54,509 nucleotides of DNA from an uncultured Anaeromassilibacillus sp. (GTDB lineage: Bacteria; Bacillota; Clostridia; Oscillospirales; Acutalibacteraceae): assembly GCA_930987725.1 (NCBI GenBank), contig CAKNKY010000012.1, forward strand, positions 1 to 54,509. Reading direction: 5' to 3'. Numbering within the stretch: the stretch's first letter is position 1; each line of letters opens with the position of its first letter. Positions 19,654 through 28,280 of this stretch are shown piece after piece. Below the pieces are notes generated by a model, which was not told where the DNA came from, searched no databases, and saw only the letters and a list, made by a program, of their open reading frames with translations. Position numbers and translations under genes: made by a program.

Positions 19654-20448
19654 TCAAAACACCATGACCTTTCCTGTTTCGTTGACACGCGGGGCTACAA
19701 AGAGCTGAAAGTCAAGGTTCTCCTTCATGCCCGCCATTTTCAGGCTGCACAGGGAGGTCTGATAGGCAAGTTCAGGCGTGTTGTTTTCCTGGCTCAAATG
19801 GGCCAGCCAAAAACGCGTGGAACCCGTCTGCACAAAACGGCAGAGCTCCTCCGCGCATGAAAGATTGCTCAGATGGCCGATGCCCGAAAGAATGCGCTGC
19901 TTGAGGGCATACGGGTATGGCCCGGTGCGGAGCATTCCAATGTCGTGGTTGGATTCCAGCACCAGGAGATCGGAGCCTGTGACAGCTTCCCGCACCTCCG
20001 CCGACATATATCCCAGATCGGTTGCGACAGAAACACCGCGCCCATCCGATGTCATGAGGCGGTAGCCATAGCCCTCGGCACAGTCATGCGGAATGGGAAA
20101 AGGCTTTATGTACATGCCGGCGCACTCCATTCCCTCTTCAGAGAGCGCAAAGGCCGGAAATTTCCCGTTCAGGATTCCCTGCTCCTCCAGAGCCAACATG
20201 GTGCCGGTGGAGGCATAGACCGGAATTTTATGCCTGGAAGCAAACACACGCAGGCCGCTGACGTGATCGCTGTGCTCGTGGGTGACAAAAATGGCTTCTA
20301 TGGCGCTCACGGGAATCTCACAGCGGTTCAATGCTTCCGTGATCTGCTTCGCATTTTTTCCGGCGTCAATCAACACACCGTGATCTGCGGAACCGATATA
20401 GTAGCTGTTGCCGCTGCTGCCGCTGAACAAAGGACAAAAACGCGCCAT
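19654..20448 (-). CDS. MBL-fold metallohydrolase, WalJ/YycJ type
   Basis: A 264-residue metallo-beta-lactamase-fold protein. The zinc motif is THEHSDH near residue 56, with later His and Asp ligands (IPHDC, VATDLGY, GHLSN, AHLSQENN). Overall order and length match YycJ/WalJ, which in Bacillus and relatives affects cell division and DNA-repair coordination as a 5'-exonuclease-like enzyme. The walRK genes it often accompanies are not here; instead it sits between murA and rlmH. rlmH is also often near walJ in Firmicutes. ATG 20448 has a modest GAGAGGG site 12 bases upstream. Confidence 0.9.
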   Translation of the reverse strand: MARFCPLFSGSSGNSYYIGSADHGVLIDAGKNAKQITEALNRCEIPVSAIEAIFVTHEHSDHVSGLRVFASRHKIPVYASTGTMLALEEQGILNGKFPAFALSEEGMECAGMYIKPFPIPHDCAEGYGYRLMTSDGRGVSVATDLGYMSAEVREAVTGSDLLVLESNHDIGMLRTGPYPYALKQRILSGIGHLSNLSCAEELCRFVQTGSTRFWLAHLSQENNTPELAYQTSLCSLKMAGMKENLDFQLFVAPRVNETGKVMVF

Positions 20449-20497
20449 AAACCAGAACGACCCTCTCTCGACCAAGTAAAATTGCGCGGAAACCCGA

Positions 20498-21781
20498 TTA
20501 GATTGCGCAGGGAACAGCCGGCTCCGGCACGTGGACACGGCGAATGTCCGCACCGAGTGCGCGCAGCTTCTCGGTGACATCCTCATACCCGCGCTCAATG
20601 TGTTCTATATCCTCAATCTGCGTCGTGCCGCGTGCAGACAGAGCCGCCACAAGCAGCGCAGCACCGGCGCGAAGATCCGTCGCCTTCACGGGAGCAGCGT
20701 TCAGGTGATCCACGCCCTCAATGACGGCAAGACGGCCGTCAACAGAAATCTGCGCGCCCATGCGCTTGAGCTCCTCCACATAGCGGAACCGGTTGTCCAT
20801 CACCGTTTCATTGATGATGCTGGTGCCGTTTGCCGTCGCGAGCAGGGCCGCGATCTGCGGCTGCATATCAGTGGGGAAACCGGGGTGCGGCAGCGTCTTG
20901 ATGTTGCATTTATTCAGTCTGCCGCTGCGTGTCACACGGACGGCATCGTCAAATTCTTCAACCGTGACGCCCATCTCCTCAAGCTTTGCAGAGATGGACT
21001 CCAGATGTTTCGGAATGACATTCTTGATCAGAACGTCGCCGCTTGTAGCGGCAGCGGCAGCCATGTATGTGCCCGCCTCAATCTGATCCGGAATGATGGA
21101 ATACGTGGTGCCGTGCAGATGATCGCAGCCGTAAATCTTGATCACATCGGTGCCTGCACCGCGCACATCGGCGCCCATGGAGTTGAGGAAGTTTGCCAAA
21201 TCAACCACATGGGGCTCTTTGGCCGCATTCTCAATCACGGTGGTTCCCTTCGCCTTCACGGCCGCCAGCACAATGTTCATTGTTGCACCAACGGAAACGC
21301 CGTCAAAATAAATATTGGCCCCTGTAAGCTCGTCCACGCTCACATCGACCATCCCACCGTCAAGGCTGTAAGTCGCGCCGAGCGCAGAAAAGCCTTTCAG
21401 GTGCTGATCGATGGGGCGCACGCCGAAATTGCAGCCGCCCGGCATGGTAACAACCGCATGGTGAAACCGGCCGAGCAGCGCGCCGAGCAGATAATAGGAA
21501 CCGCGGATCTGGCGCGCCAGTGCATACGGCGCAACACAGGTGCTCAGCGCAGAGGCATCCACCTCGATGGCGGAACGACCGATGGAGCGCACCTTGGCGC
21601 CCATGTCCTGAAGGATATGAATCATGCAGGAAACATCTGTGATGTTGGGGACATTTTCAATGCGGCACACGCCGTCAGAAAGGATAGCAGCGGGAATAAT
21701 AGCCAAAGCAGCGTTCTTTGCGCCGCTGATAGAAACTTCTCCGGTGAGCCGGTTTTCGCCGGCAATCAAAAATTTATCCAA
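20498..21781 (-). CDS. murA: UDP-N-acetylglucosamine 1-carboxyvinyltransferase
   Basis: MurA transfers enolpyruvate from PEP to UDP-GlcNAc, the first committed step of peptidoglycan synthesis in the cytoplasm. In the 427-residue protein the substrate-binding Lys-Asn (SGAKNAAL) is near residue 20 and the fosfomycin-reactive cysteine is present (MPGGCNFGVRP near 115), so fosfomycin sensitivity is expected at the target level. The repeated EPSP-synthase-type folds span the whole length. No ATG fits; TTG 21781 after GGAG is used. A strong promoter lies about 220 bases upstream, leaving an unusually long leader. Confidence 0.96.
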   Translation of the reverse strand: MDKFLIAGENRLTGEVSISGAKNAALAIIPAAILSDGVCRIENVPNITDVSCMIHILQDMGAKVRSIGRSAIEVDASALSTCVAPYALARQIRGSYYLLGALLGRFHHAVVTMPGGCNFGVRPIDQHLKGFSALGATYSLDGGMVDVSVDELTGANIYFDGVSVGATMNIVLAAVKAKGTTVIENAAKEPHVVDLANFLNSMGADVRGAGTDVIKIYGCDHLHGTTYSIIPDQIEAGTYMAAAAATSGDVLIKNVIPKHLESISAKLEEMGVTVEEFDDAVRVTRSGRLNKCNIKTLPHPGFPTDMQPQIAALLATANGTSIINETVMDNRFRYVEELKRMGAQISVDGRLAVIEGVDHLNAAPVKATDLRAGAALLVAALSARGTTQIEDIEHIERGYEDVTEKLRALGADIRRVHVPEPAVPCAI

Positions 21782-22009
21782 GGCATTACGCTCCAATCCA
21801 TTTATTCGCAAATATTTTGGCTCTCTTCTGTGCAAATTATTTGTGACAAAATCATCTAAATGGAACCGTGCTTTCTGCCCGGCCCCTTTTCCCTCTCCGA
21901 TTGAGGGGATTTCCGGTCTGTTTGCACGTCATCCGGAAAAAAGAACGGCAATATAAATTGGGATAGAGAAACTCCGGTGCAACGCACAAAGAACTCCCTA
22001 TTCTTTTAG
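21782..22009 (-). other. Long leader of murA
   Basis: About 220 untranslated bases between the promoter and the TTG start. I see short GC-rich pairings (CCCCTC...GAGAGGG near 21890-21905) but no recognised riboswitch or T-box. Confidence 0.4.
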
Positions 22010-22038
22010 ATAATAATACAGCCACAGGAAAATGTCAA
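22010..22038 (-). promoter_or_regulatory. murA promoter
   Basis: Minus strand TTGACA, a 17-base spacer and TATTAT. It is the only strong promoter between the M23 terminator and murA. Confidence 0.75.
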
Positions 22039-22157
22039 GCGAGAGAAAAGATTCACTTGCGGAATGTTTGTAAAGAGACAAAACAGCTGAATCCATCAGC
22101 CTTTTCGCAGCCAAAAGCAACACAATTCCGCGCTGCTTTGCGCCGGAAAACCAGAAA

Positions 22158-22221
22158 AAAGCCCTGTGTTTTTTGTGCCGCTGCAGAAACGTGCAGCCTG
22201 ACATAAAAAACACAGGGCTTT
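22158..22221 (-). terminator. Large terminator after the M23 gene
   Basis: Minus strand AAAGCCCTGTGTTTTTT pairs with AAAAAACACAGGGCTTT, with a second small hairpin (GCTGCA/TGCAGC) nested in the loop. TTTTTTC follows. The structure starts only a few bases after the stop codon. Confidence 0.85.
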
Positions 22222-22228
22222 ATGAAAA

Positions 22229-23899
22229 TCAGCTCACATACGGCAGTGGGTCCACACGCGTGCCGTTGACATAAATTTCAAAATGGCAGTGCGCACCGGT
22301 GGAATTGCCTGTGCTGCCCACGAGGGCAATGGTTTCCCCCTTCTCCACTTTCTGCCCAACGGAAACGAGAAGCTCACTGCAATGAGCATAGAGTGTCTTC
22401 ATCCCGTTTGCATGATCAATGATCACTCGGTAGCCATAGCTTCCGGAATAGCCTGCTGCCGTCACGGTGCCGTTGTCGGAAGCGAGAATCGGCTGGCCGT
22501 AAGCGCCGCCTCCGGAAATATCAAGCGCTGAATGGAAGCTGCCCCAGCGGTATTCGAAATAGGTTGTAATGGTGTGAAGTGTGGGACACGGCCACATGAA
22601 GGAACCGGTGCCGATGCCGGAATGCTTCGGCCGCTCTTTTGTGCCGGTGACAACCACACGGTCAACCGCCGGCGTGATAATGGTTGTGGAAACATTCTCA
22701 CGCGAAATCTCCACACCGTTCTGATACGTCACACGGTCCACACATTCCTGAAGGCCCTCGCTCCCTTCCGTGATAACCTCACTGTAATCGGTGTACTGCG
22801 TGTCATCCGTCTGGGTGATGGTTCTGTATGCCACGGGTTCTTCATACGTTTCTGTTTTGATGAGGAGCACCTCGAGGCGCGGAACAGCCGTCTGCAGCGT
22901 GAGCACATCCCCAACATGGATAAATCCCTCGGAAATACCGCTGTTCAAGCTTTCCAGCTCGCTGAGCGACATGTTGTTCTTTGAGGCAATATCGCTGGCC
23001 GTATCCCCTTCCTGCACAACATACGTGACGGCCTTCTGAGACGTTGATGTCAGCTCCGATTCCAGCTCGTCCGCACTGATGACGGTGGAGGTTGGGAACA
23101 GGCCTGTCACCGTATCCACAGACTGAGCAAACACAGCCGTGGCGTCCTCATCCTCCCCTTTTGCTTCATCCAGGATGCCCTGCAGGATATGGCTCATATC
23201 AGCGCTGCTTTTCACGGAAGCCATCAGTTCTCCGTCAATATAAAGACCGGTAGCCTCCTCAATCACACCGTTCGACTGTTCAATGATGCTGTTGCAGACA
23301 TCGTCCGCATTGGTATATGTCTCCTCGCCATCGGAAACAGTGAGGGCAAACACGGGCGTGATGGCCACAGCATCCTCTTCCGCGCCTGCCGTATCAAACA
23401 CCATGCGTTCGCTCACCATCTGGGTGGCTTCGTCAAAAATCTTCTCACTCTCAATCACACCAATTTGTGTGCCGTTATAGGAAAGCGTGAGGCCGAAATC
23501 AAGCGAATTCCAATACTGCACTGTGAGAAACAGCGCGGCAGCGGCTGCAATGGGGGCAGCGATATTCAAAAACGTACACCAGACGCGCTTATGACGCACA
23601 AGGCCACGCCCCACCACGCGGAACGATTCCCTTGCGGCAGGGAAAAAACCGACACGCCGGGCCTTTTTCAGGCGAGCAGCCGCAATTGAAAAGCCTTCCC
23701 GCACGGAATGCAGTTCCCTGGCAACGCGGTGCAGCCAATACCCGCCTGTCGCCTGCCAAAGGCGGCGAAAAAAGCGAAACACCGGCCGGAAAAAACGGGA
23801 AGCGCGGCGGTGCACGCGCTTAAAAATGCGCATTGACTGAATTCCCACCACATATAACGTGCGTGACAACTGCAGCAAATGATTTCCTTTTTTCTGCAA
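22229..23899 (-). CDS. Membrane-anchored LysM-G5-M23 cell-wall metallopeptidase
   Basis: A 556-residue cell-wall protein. An unusually long, very basic N-terminal cytoplasmic tail (about 105 residues) precedes one membrane helix (about 107-128), then an extracellular part. A LysM repeat (YVVQEGDTASDIASKNN) lies in the middle, a G5-like domain follows (LIKTETYEEPVAYRTI), and an M23 LytM domain ends the protein with HSALDIS and HCHFEIY zinc motifs. Such proteins cut peptide crosslinks or, if inactive, recruit other hydrolases; here the metal residues look intact. TTG 23899 after AAAGGGGAG is the best start. A strong promoter and a palindromic site lie upstream. Confidence 0.92.
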   Translation of the reverse strand: MQKKGNHLLQLSRTLYVVGIQSMRIFKRVHRRASRFFRPVFRFFRRLWQATGGYWLHRVARELHSVREGFSIAAARLKKARRVGFFPAARESFRVVGRGLVRHKRVWCTFLNIAAPIAAAAALFLTVQYWNSLDFGLTLSYNGTQIGVIESEKIFDEATQMVSERMVFDTAGAEEDAVAITPVFALTVSDGEETYTNADDVCNSIIEQSNGVIEEATGLYIDGELMASVKSSADMSHILQGILDEAKGEDEDATAVFAQSVDTVTGLFPTSTVISADELESELTSTSQKAVTYVVQEGDTASDIASKNNMSLSELESLNSGISEGFIHVGDVLTLQTAVPRLEVLLIKTETYEEPVAYRTITQTDDTQYTDYSEVITEGSEGLQECVDRVTYQNGVEISRENVSTTIITPAVDRVVVTGTKERPKHSGIGTGSFMWPCPTLHTITTYFEYRWGSFHSALDISGGGAYGQPILASDNGTVTAAGYSGSYGYRVIIDHANGMKTLYAHCSELLVSVGQKVEKGETIALVGSTGNSTGAHCHFEIYVNGTRVDPLPYVS

Positions 23900-23982
23900 A
23901 TAAAGTCTCCCCTTTCCCGCCACTCCGTGTTCCGGTTCAGCAGCGTGAAGGAATGTGAAACACGATGCAGCCTCAAAGGAGG

Positions 23983-23996
23983 TTACAGCGCTGTAA
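23983..23996. promoter_or_regulatory. Perfect palindrome, possible operator of the M23 gene
   Basis: TTACAGCGCTGTAA, a 14-base perfect palindrome, begins about seven bases after the predicted transcription start. Position suits a repressor. It resembles BlaI/CopY-type TACA...TGTA half-sites but with a four-base gap rather than two, so the family is not assigned. Confidence 0.5.
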
Positions 23997-24009
23997 TAAT
24001 CTAATGTCT

Positions 24010-24038
24010 ATCATAGTACAAAGATTACAATCTTGCAA
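24010..24038 (-). promoter_or_regulatory. Promoter of the M23 gene
   Basis: Minus strand TTGCAA, a 17-base spacer and TATGAT. Part of the gene-free stretch 23900-24354, which otherwise holds the palindrome, the plus-strand promoter unit and a terminator. Confidence 0.65.
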
Positions 24039-24105
24039 CCCTTTTTCGAGTATTCCCCCTTTTCCCTCCAAGATGTCGGAACAGAAAATTTTTTATGGAA
24101 ACAGC

Positions 24106-24161
24106 TTGACACCTCGGTGAAGATGTGATATTCTGTTGTTGTAAGTTAGTAATAACTAACT
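24106..24161 (+). promoter_or_regulatory. Strong promoter followed by an AGTTAGT...ACTAACT palindrome
   Basis: TTGACA (24106-24111), 17-base spacer, TATTCT (24129-24134). At the expected start lies AGTTAGT-AATA-ACTAACT (24144-24161), the style of operator used by many MarR- and TetR-family repressors. No regulator gene is adjacent. Confidence 0.65.
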
Positions 24162-24325
24162 AACTATATTCTTTCTTGCATACGTCGTCGCGGCTCCCCG
24201 CCGGACTGCGCCAGTTTACAGCTTATTTGAAGCAGTCCGGGCCGCGATTTTCCTCCCTCCATATTGAAAACAAAATTCCCGATCCCTGCCGTGCAGCAGA
24301 GGATCGGGAATTTTGTTTTGCGCAT
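24141..24325 (+). ncRNA. Candidate small RNA between a promoter and a terminator
   Basis: The transcript from the promoter at 24106-24134 would run about 185 bases and end at the 19-bp hairpin 24267-24319. The only ORF inside, starting at 24176, has no ribosome binding site and runs through the hairpin, so it is not believed. It may be a regulatory RNA, or what remains of a lost regulator gene. Confidence 0.35.
24267..24319. terminator. Bidirectional terminator after luxS
   Basis: A perfect 19-bp stem (AAAACAAAATTCCCGATCC against 24301-24319) with a 15-base loop. A/T ends give U-tracts on both strands, so it ends luxS on the minus strand and the candidate RNA on the plus strand. Confidence 0.85.
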
Positions 24326-24354
24326 GCCTTCTGCAAAAGCAGGAGGAACAGCTG

Positions 24355-24816
24355 TTAAGAGGGATAGCGAAGATTTTCCGGCTTCCAATTTTCAATGACG
24401 GGCAAAAACTGTGCCGCCCATTCTTTAGCGCCCGCCAAATCATGTTCCAGATAGTTGCCGCATTCAGCCGAATTCGCGGCACCGGGAATATCTCCTTCAT
24501 ATGCAGCGATACGGCGGAAGATATCGCGAACCCGATCGATTACAGCGTTGTGCTGCATGTCTGTGACAAGGAAATAGAATCCGGTTCGGCAACCCATAGG
24601 GCCAAAATAAATCACGTGATCCGCATCCTCAGAATTACGCGCAAAGGTGGCAAACAGATGCTCAATGGTGTGCAGAGCCGCATTCGGCAAATACGGCGGG
24701 CAGTTGGGTTTCACCATGCGGATGTCATATGTAACGACGGGACCGTCTACGCGGGAAAGGTAAATGCCCGGTGTGAGCGTGTCGTGGTTGACACAAAAAC
24801 TGGCTATCTTTTTCAT
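24355..24816 (-). CDS. luxS: S-ribosylhomocysteine lyase
   Basis: LuxS splits S-ribosylhomocysteine into homocysteine and DPD, the precursor of autoinducer-2, as part of the activated methyl cycle. The 153-residue protein has the metal motif HTIEH near residue 50, the catalytic cysteine (GCRTGFY near 77) and the third ligand cysteine (AECGNYLEHDL near 120). ATG 24816 follows AAGGAGG. It comes 40 bases after the phospholipase-like gene on the same strand; no pfs/mtnN or metabolic partner is adjacent, so a methyl-cycle role here rests on the family. Confidence 0.97.
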   Translation of the reverse strand: MKKIASFCVNHDTLTPGIYLSRVDGPVVTYDIRMVKPNCPPYLPNAALHTIEHLFATFARNSEDADHVIYFGPMGCRTGFYFLVTDMQHNAVIDRVRDIFRRIAAYEGDIPGAANSAECGNYLEHDLAGAKEWAAQFLPVIENWKPENLRYPS

Positions 24817-24856
24817 TTTGAGTTCCTCCTTCATTGGGATGCATTGTATCCGGGTT

Positions 24857-25744
24857 TCACACAAACGGGCGATTTCCCGTGAGCGCAGCAAAATCGGTGC
24901 AGGACGGAGCCTCCTGCAGATAGCGGACCGCAAGCGCAACCGCCTGTTCATAGAGCTCCGGGAAGCTTTCACGGCGCTCCTGCACGCTGTCCAAAGGCCA
25001 CCGCCACACATCGTGATGGATGTTGGCATAATCATATTCATCCGTTTCCATCAGGCCTCGAATGTGGCAGGAGATGGTGTGCTTTTTTCCGCCTTCCCAT
25101 GCGCGCACAATGTTCTTTTTCAGGCCGGTGCGATCGGTGAGCAGGGAAAAAATTTTGCGGCAGTCTTTCAGGCACTGCAGGAGCAGCTTCTCTGTAACAG
25201 ATTCATGAAACAGGTCCAGCAGGACTTGTTGGTACAGCTTTGCGATGGAACGCTCGGCAGGGCGGCAGCGGGGCACCGTCCTCCTGAGCGGAAGTTCAGA
25301 GGGAAGTGCTCCCCTTTCACTGCGCAGCATGATTAAATCCAGTGCCGACTCAATCTCATTGTGACAGACGCTTTCCGTCTGCGGCGGATTTTCCTTTGCC
25401 ATGAGGGAAGCCCGGTATTCCACAAACGGATGGCAGACGCTGTCTGCCGCGTAATGGCAAAGAAACCCCTGCGCATAAGAGCGTGCATATCTGTCTTCCG
25501 GGTGCGCCTTCACATAACGCCACATGGAGGCGAGCGTCTCCGCCGGCGGTGCGTCGTGCAGGCGATCGCCCCAGCCTGCCAAGCTTTGGCCGCGCCACCA
25601 TGGCAGAAAACGATGGCAATAAAAGAAATCCGGCCCCTGTGCACCCCAGGCAAACGCTTCCGGTGAAAAAGTTTCCCTCCCTGCCTGTTTTATCCCGGCC
25701 AGAACGCGCTGGCTATGAAGAAAATGTGTGATTGCTGCCGGCAT
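24857..25744 (-). CDS. Zinc-dependent phospholipase C family protein
   Basis: A 295-residue protein of the zinc-dependent phospholipase C/S1-P1 nuclease type. The N-terminal THFLHS, the WGAQGPDFFYCHRF stretch near residue 33 and the LCHYAADSVCHPFVE block near 95 place His and Asp residues as in the tri-zinc site. There is no signal peptide, unlike alpha-toxin-type secreted enzymes, so a cytoplasmic or unknown role is more likely than lecithinase activity. Many Clostridia carry such short intracellular versions. ATG 25744 follows GAAGGAG. It is probably co-transcribed with luxS. Confidence 0.85.
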   Translation of the reverse strand: MPAAITHFLHSQRVLAGIKQAGRETFSPEAFAWGAQGPDFFYCHRFLPWWRGQSLAGWGDRLHDAPPAETLASMWRYVKAHPEDRYARSYAQGFLCHYAADSVCHPFVEYRASLMAKENPPQTESVCHNEIESALDLIMLRSERGALPSELPLRRTVPRCRPAERSIAKLYQQVLLDLFHESVTEKLLLQCLKDCRKIFSLLTDRTGLKKNIVRAWEGGKKHTISCHIRGLMETDEYDYANIHHDVWRWPLDSVQERRESFPELYEQAVALAVRYLQEAPSCTDFAALTGNRPFV

Positions 25745-25781
25745 GATGGTTCTCCTTCCCCTATAGGCAGAATGGACAAAA

Positions 25782-25810
25782 GCAGGCGCAGGGAAGATCC
25801 CTGCGCCTGC
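25782..25810 (-). terminator. Terminator of the amino-acid ABC operon
   Basis: A perfect 13-bp stem (GCAGGCGCAGGGA against 25798-25810) with a three-base loop and TTTTGTCC after it on the minus strand. Confidence 0.85.
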
Positions 25811-25828
25811 AGGACGCATATGCGCCCT

Positions 25829-26563
25829 TTACAGCACCTTTGAAAGGAAATCCTGCAAACGCGGATTTTTCGGATTTCCGAAGAACTCTTCAGGCGGCGC
25901 ATCCTCCAGCACAAGGCCGCCATCCATGAACAGCACGCGCGTGGCCACCTCGCGCGCAAAAGCCATCTCGTGTGTGACGACAACCATCGTCATGCCGTCT
26001 TCCGCGAGTTCGCGCATCACCTGCAGCACCTCGCCGACCATTTCCGGGTCAAGGGCACTGGTGGGCTCATCAAACAGCATCACATCAGGTTCCATGGCAA
26101 GCGCCCGCACAATAGCAATGCGCTGCTGCTGGCCGCCGGAAAGCTGTGCCGGATATGCATCCGCCTTGTCTGAAAGCCCAATGCGTTCCAGCAGACGCAT
26201 CGCTTGCTCATCTGCCTCCTCCTTTGTCTTGAGCTTAAGGCAAACGGGCGCCAACGTAATATTCTGGCGAACAGAGAGATGCGGAAACAGATTGAAGTGC
26301 TGGAACACCATGCCCATTTTTTGGCGCAGGAGATCTACATTGAAACCGGGCGCATTGATCTGATTCCCTTCAAACCAGATTTCCCCGGCAGTCGGCGTTT
26401 CCAAAAGGTTCAGGCAGCGAAGGAATGTGCTTTTGCCGGAACCGGAAGGGCCGACAACCACGATCTTCTCGCCTTTCCGGATCTCCTGATCGATCCCCTT
26501 GAGCACCTGCAGATCTCCATCGAGCGTATGGAACGTTTTTTCCAGCTTTTTAACGCTTATCAC
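25829..26563 (-). CDS. Polar amino-acid ABC transporter, ATP-binding protein
   Basis: A 244-residue ATPase of the PAAT (HisP/GlnQ) family that drives amino-acid uptake. Walker [11 protein letters not shown]-loop [10 protein letters not shown], signature [15 protein letters not shown] and Walker [15 protein letters not shown] are complete; the final part [14 protein letters not shown] is typical of this family. GTG 26563 follows AAGGAGG ten bases upstream and overlaps the permease gene by 14 bases. It is third in the SBP-permease-ATPase operon. Confidence 0.96.
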   Translation of the reverse strand: MISVKKLEKTFHTLDGDLQVLKGIDQEIRKGEKIVVVGPSGSGKSTFLRCLNLLETPTAGEIWFEGNQINAPGFNVDLLRQKMGMVFQHFNLFPHLSVRQNITLAPVCLKLKTKEEADEQAMRLLERIGLSDKADAYPAQLSGGQQQRIAIVRALAMEPDVMLFDEPTSALDPEMVGEVLQVMRELAEDGMTMVVVTHEMAFAREVATRVLFMDGGLVLEDAPPEEFFGNPKNPRLQDFLSKVL

Positions 26564-27296
26564 TTCTCGCCAGCCTCCTTTCCAGTTTCCGCAGAACAGC
26601 CGTAAGGCCAATCACCATCACGAGATACACGGCAGCTACCATGAGCAGCGGCATATAGGCCTCGTATGTAATGCTGCGGATAATATCGCCGCCCTTGGTG
26701 AGATCCTGAATGCCGACGTAACCGGCAACGGACGTTTCCTTGAGCAGAACAATAAATTCGTTGAAGATGGCGGGCGCCACATTCTTGAACGCCTGCGGGA
26801 GAATGATGCGCATCATTGTGGTGCGGCCGTTCAGGCCAAGGGAACGGCCGGCCTCCATCTGCCCCACGTCAACCGATTGGATGCCGCTGCGCACAACCTC
26901 CGCCACATAAGCGCCGGAGTTGATACCGAAGGCCAGCATGGCCACCACGGTGGGGGGCACAACGGGAGAAGTGATGATGACGTAATACATAATGAGCAGC
27001 TGCACCATGGTAGGCGTGCCGCGGATCACTGTGAGGTAAAGGCCGCAAATACCGTTGAGCAGCTTCAGCCACCAGCTTTTGCGTGCCGTTCCCGCATAGG
27101 AAATGCGGACGATAGCCGTGAGGCTGCCGAGAATTGTGCCGATAATGACAGCCACGAACGTGATGAGCAGCGTGTTGCCCAGACCTTCCACCAGGTACAT
27201 GTAGCGATCTTCTTCAATGAAGCAACGGTAAAAATCATGCTGGAGCGACTGAAAAAAGGTTTGAATCTGCATCAGAAAAGCATTCAAACTCTGCAC
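26550..27296 (-). CDS. Polar amino-acid ABC transporter, permease
   Basis: A 248-residue HisMQ-type permease. About five membrane helices are visible, and the cytoplasmic EAA loop reads [26 protein letters not shown] 27296, six bases after AAGGGA, is the likely start; TTG 27287 and ATG 27272 are alternatives because no ATG has a well-spaced ribosome site. The single permease probably forms a homodimer. It lies between the binding protein, with a partial terminator in the gap, and the ATPase. Confidence 0.95.
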   Translation of the reverse strand: MQSLNAFLMQIQTFFQSLQHDFYRCFIEEDRYMYLVEGLGNTLLITFVAVIIGTILGSLTAIVRISYAGTARKSWWLKLLNGICGLYLTVIRGTPTMVQLLIMYYVIITSPVVPPTVVAMLAFGINSGAYVAEVVRSGIQSVDVGQMEAGRSLGLNGRTTMMRIILPQAFKNVAPAIFNEFIVLLKETSVAGYVGIQDLTKGGDIIRSITYEAYMPLLMVAAVYLVMVIGLTAVLRKLERRLARSDKR

Positions 27297-27320
27297 TTCC
27301 TTCCCTTCCGAAAACGGAAA

Positions 27321-27341
27321 AGGCGGCAATCTCTGCCGCCT
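27321..27341 (-). terminator. Intercistronic hairpin after the binding-protein gene
   Basis: Minus strand AGGCGGCA, loop GAGAT, TGCCGCCT, then TTTTCCGTTTTC. Such partial terminators often keep binding-protein mRNA above that of the permease. Confidence 0.65.
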
Positions 27342-27371
27342 GCCCGTTATGACTCGATTTCAGCCTGCCAA

Positions 27372-28157
27372 TCAGGACAGAGCCGATTCGTACTTCGCCA
27401 CGATCTCGTCGAGTTCTCCGCTCTCCTTCATCTCGGCCAGCACACTGTTGACCGCATCGAGCATTTCGGTGTTGCCCTTCGGAACGGCGATGGCGTATTC
27501 CTCTTCGGTGAGAGCCGTGTCAAGCACCTTGATGGCGCCTTCGTTGTTCTCCACAAACTTCTGAGCCGGGAAATTATCAATGACAACGGCGTCAATGCGG
27601 CCGGCCATCAGATCGGAAACCGCTTCCATGCCCTTGCTGTAGCGGCGAACCTCCGCCACAGTGTACTCGCTGTCACCGTCTTCATTTGTGCAGTACTGAT
27701 CGCCTGTGGTGCCGAGCTGCACGCCAACCGTCTTATCTGCCAGATCCGCCGGGCCGGTGATATCGCTGTCCGCCGCAACGATGATTGCCTGAGAAGCGTT
27801 GAAATAGGGATCCGAGAAATCCACGCTCTCACGGCGCTCCGCGTCCGCCGTCATGCCGGCTGCGACAATGTCCGCTTTGCCGGACTGCAGCGCCGGGATC
27901 AGGGAATCAAACGCAATGTCGGAGATCTCCAGTTCCACGCCGAGAGATTCGGCGATCTTCTTGCTGATGTCAATGTCAATGCCCACAATTTCGCCGCCGT
28001 CCTTGTATTCAAAGGGCTCAAACTCAGCGTTGGTGGACATCATGAGCTTTCCGCTGTTCTTCACGTCGGACAGGCTCCGGGTGGAGCTGCAGCCGGCTGC
28101 ACTCACAGCCATGAGAGCTGCGGCCGCAATTGCCGCGATTCTAACCAGTTTTTTCAT
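27372..28157 (-). CDS. Amino-acid ABC transporter substrate-binding lipoprotein
   Basis: A 261-residue family 3 solute-binding lipoprotein. Signal peptide 1-22 ends in a lipobox with cysteine 23 (SAAGCSS). The body has the family pattern: TNAEFEPFEY near 42, GIDIDISKKIAESLG, DIVAAGMTADAERRESVDFSDPY near 95-115, and VVIDNFPAQKFVEN. Ligand is a polar amino acid; Arg in AERRE is the usual carboxylate-binding residue. ATG 28157 follows GGGAGG. A strong promoter with an ARG-box-like sequence precedes it, hinting at arginine control. Confidence 0.95.
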   Translation of the reverse strand: MKKLVRIAAIAAAALMAVSAAGCSSTRSLSDVKNSGKLMMSTNAEFEPFEYKDGGEIVGIDIDISKKIAESLGVELEISDIAFDSLIPALQSGKADIVAAGMTADAERRESVDFSDPYFNASQAIIVAADSDITGPADLADKTVGVQLGTTGDQYCTNEDGDSEYTVAEVRRYSKGMEAVSDLMAGRIDAVVIDNFPAQKFVENNEGAIKVLDTALTEEEYAIAVPKGNTEMLDAVNSVLAEMKESGELDEIVAKYESALS

Positions 28158-28251
28158 GTTTCTGTTGCCTCCCGTGTCATTTGCCTCCGTCTGCACGTGC
28201 GTGCGGAGGGGGATTTTCGATTCCAGCCGTTTCCCAGCTGAATCCTATGCT

Positions 28252-28280
28252 ATTATATCGCATAAATATTCATGAAGCAA
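28252..28280 (-). promoter_or_regulatory. Promoter of the amino-acid ABC operon
   Basis: Minus strand TTGCTT, a 17-base spacer and TATAAT. Confidence 0.75.

Noticed and set aside
21998-22213. 71-codon minus-strand ORF before murA
   Set aside because: It overlaps the large terminator and the murA promoter and has no family resemblance.
24176-24358. 60-codon plus-strand ORF after the 24.1 kb promoter
   Set aside because: No ribosome binding site; its sequence is largely the terminator hairpin.
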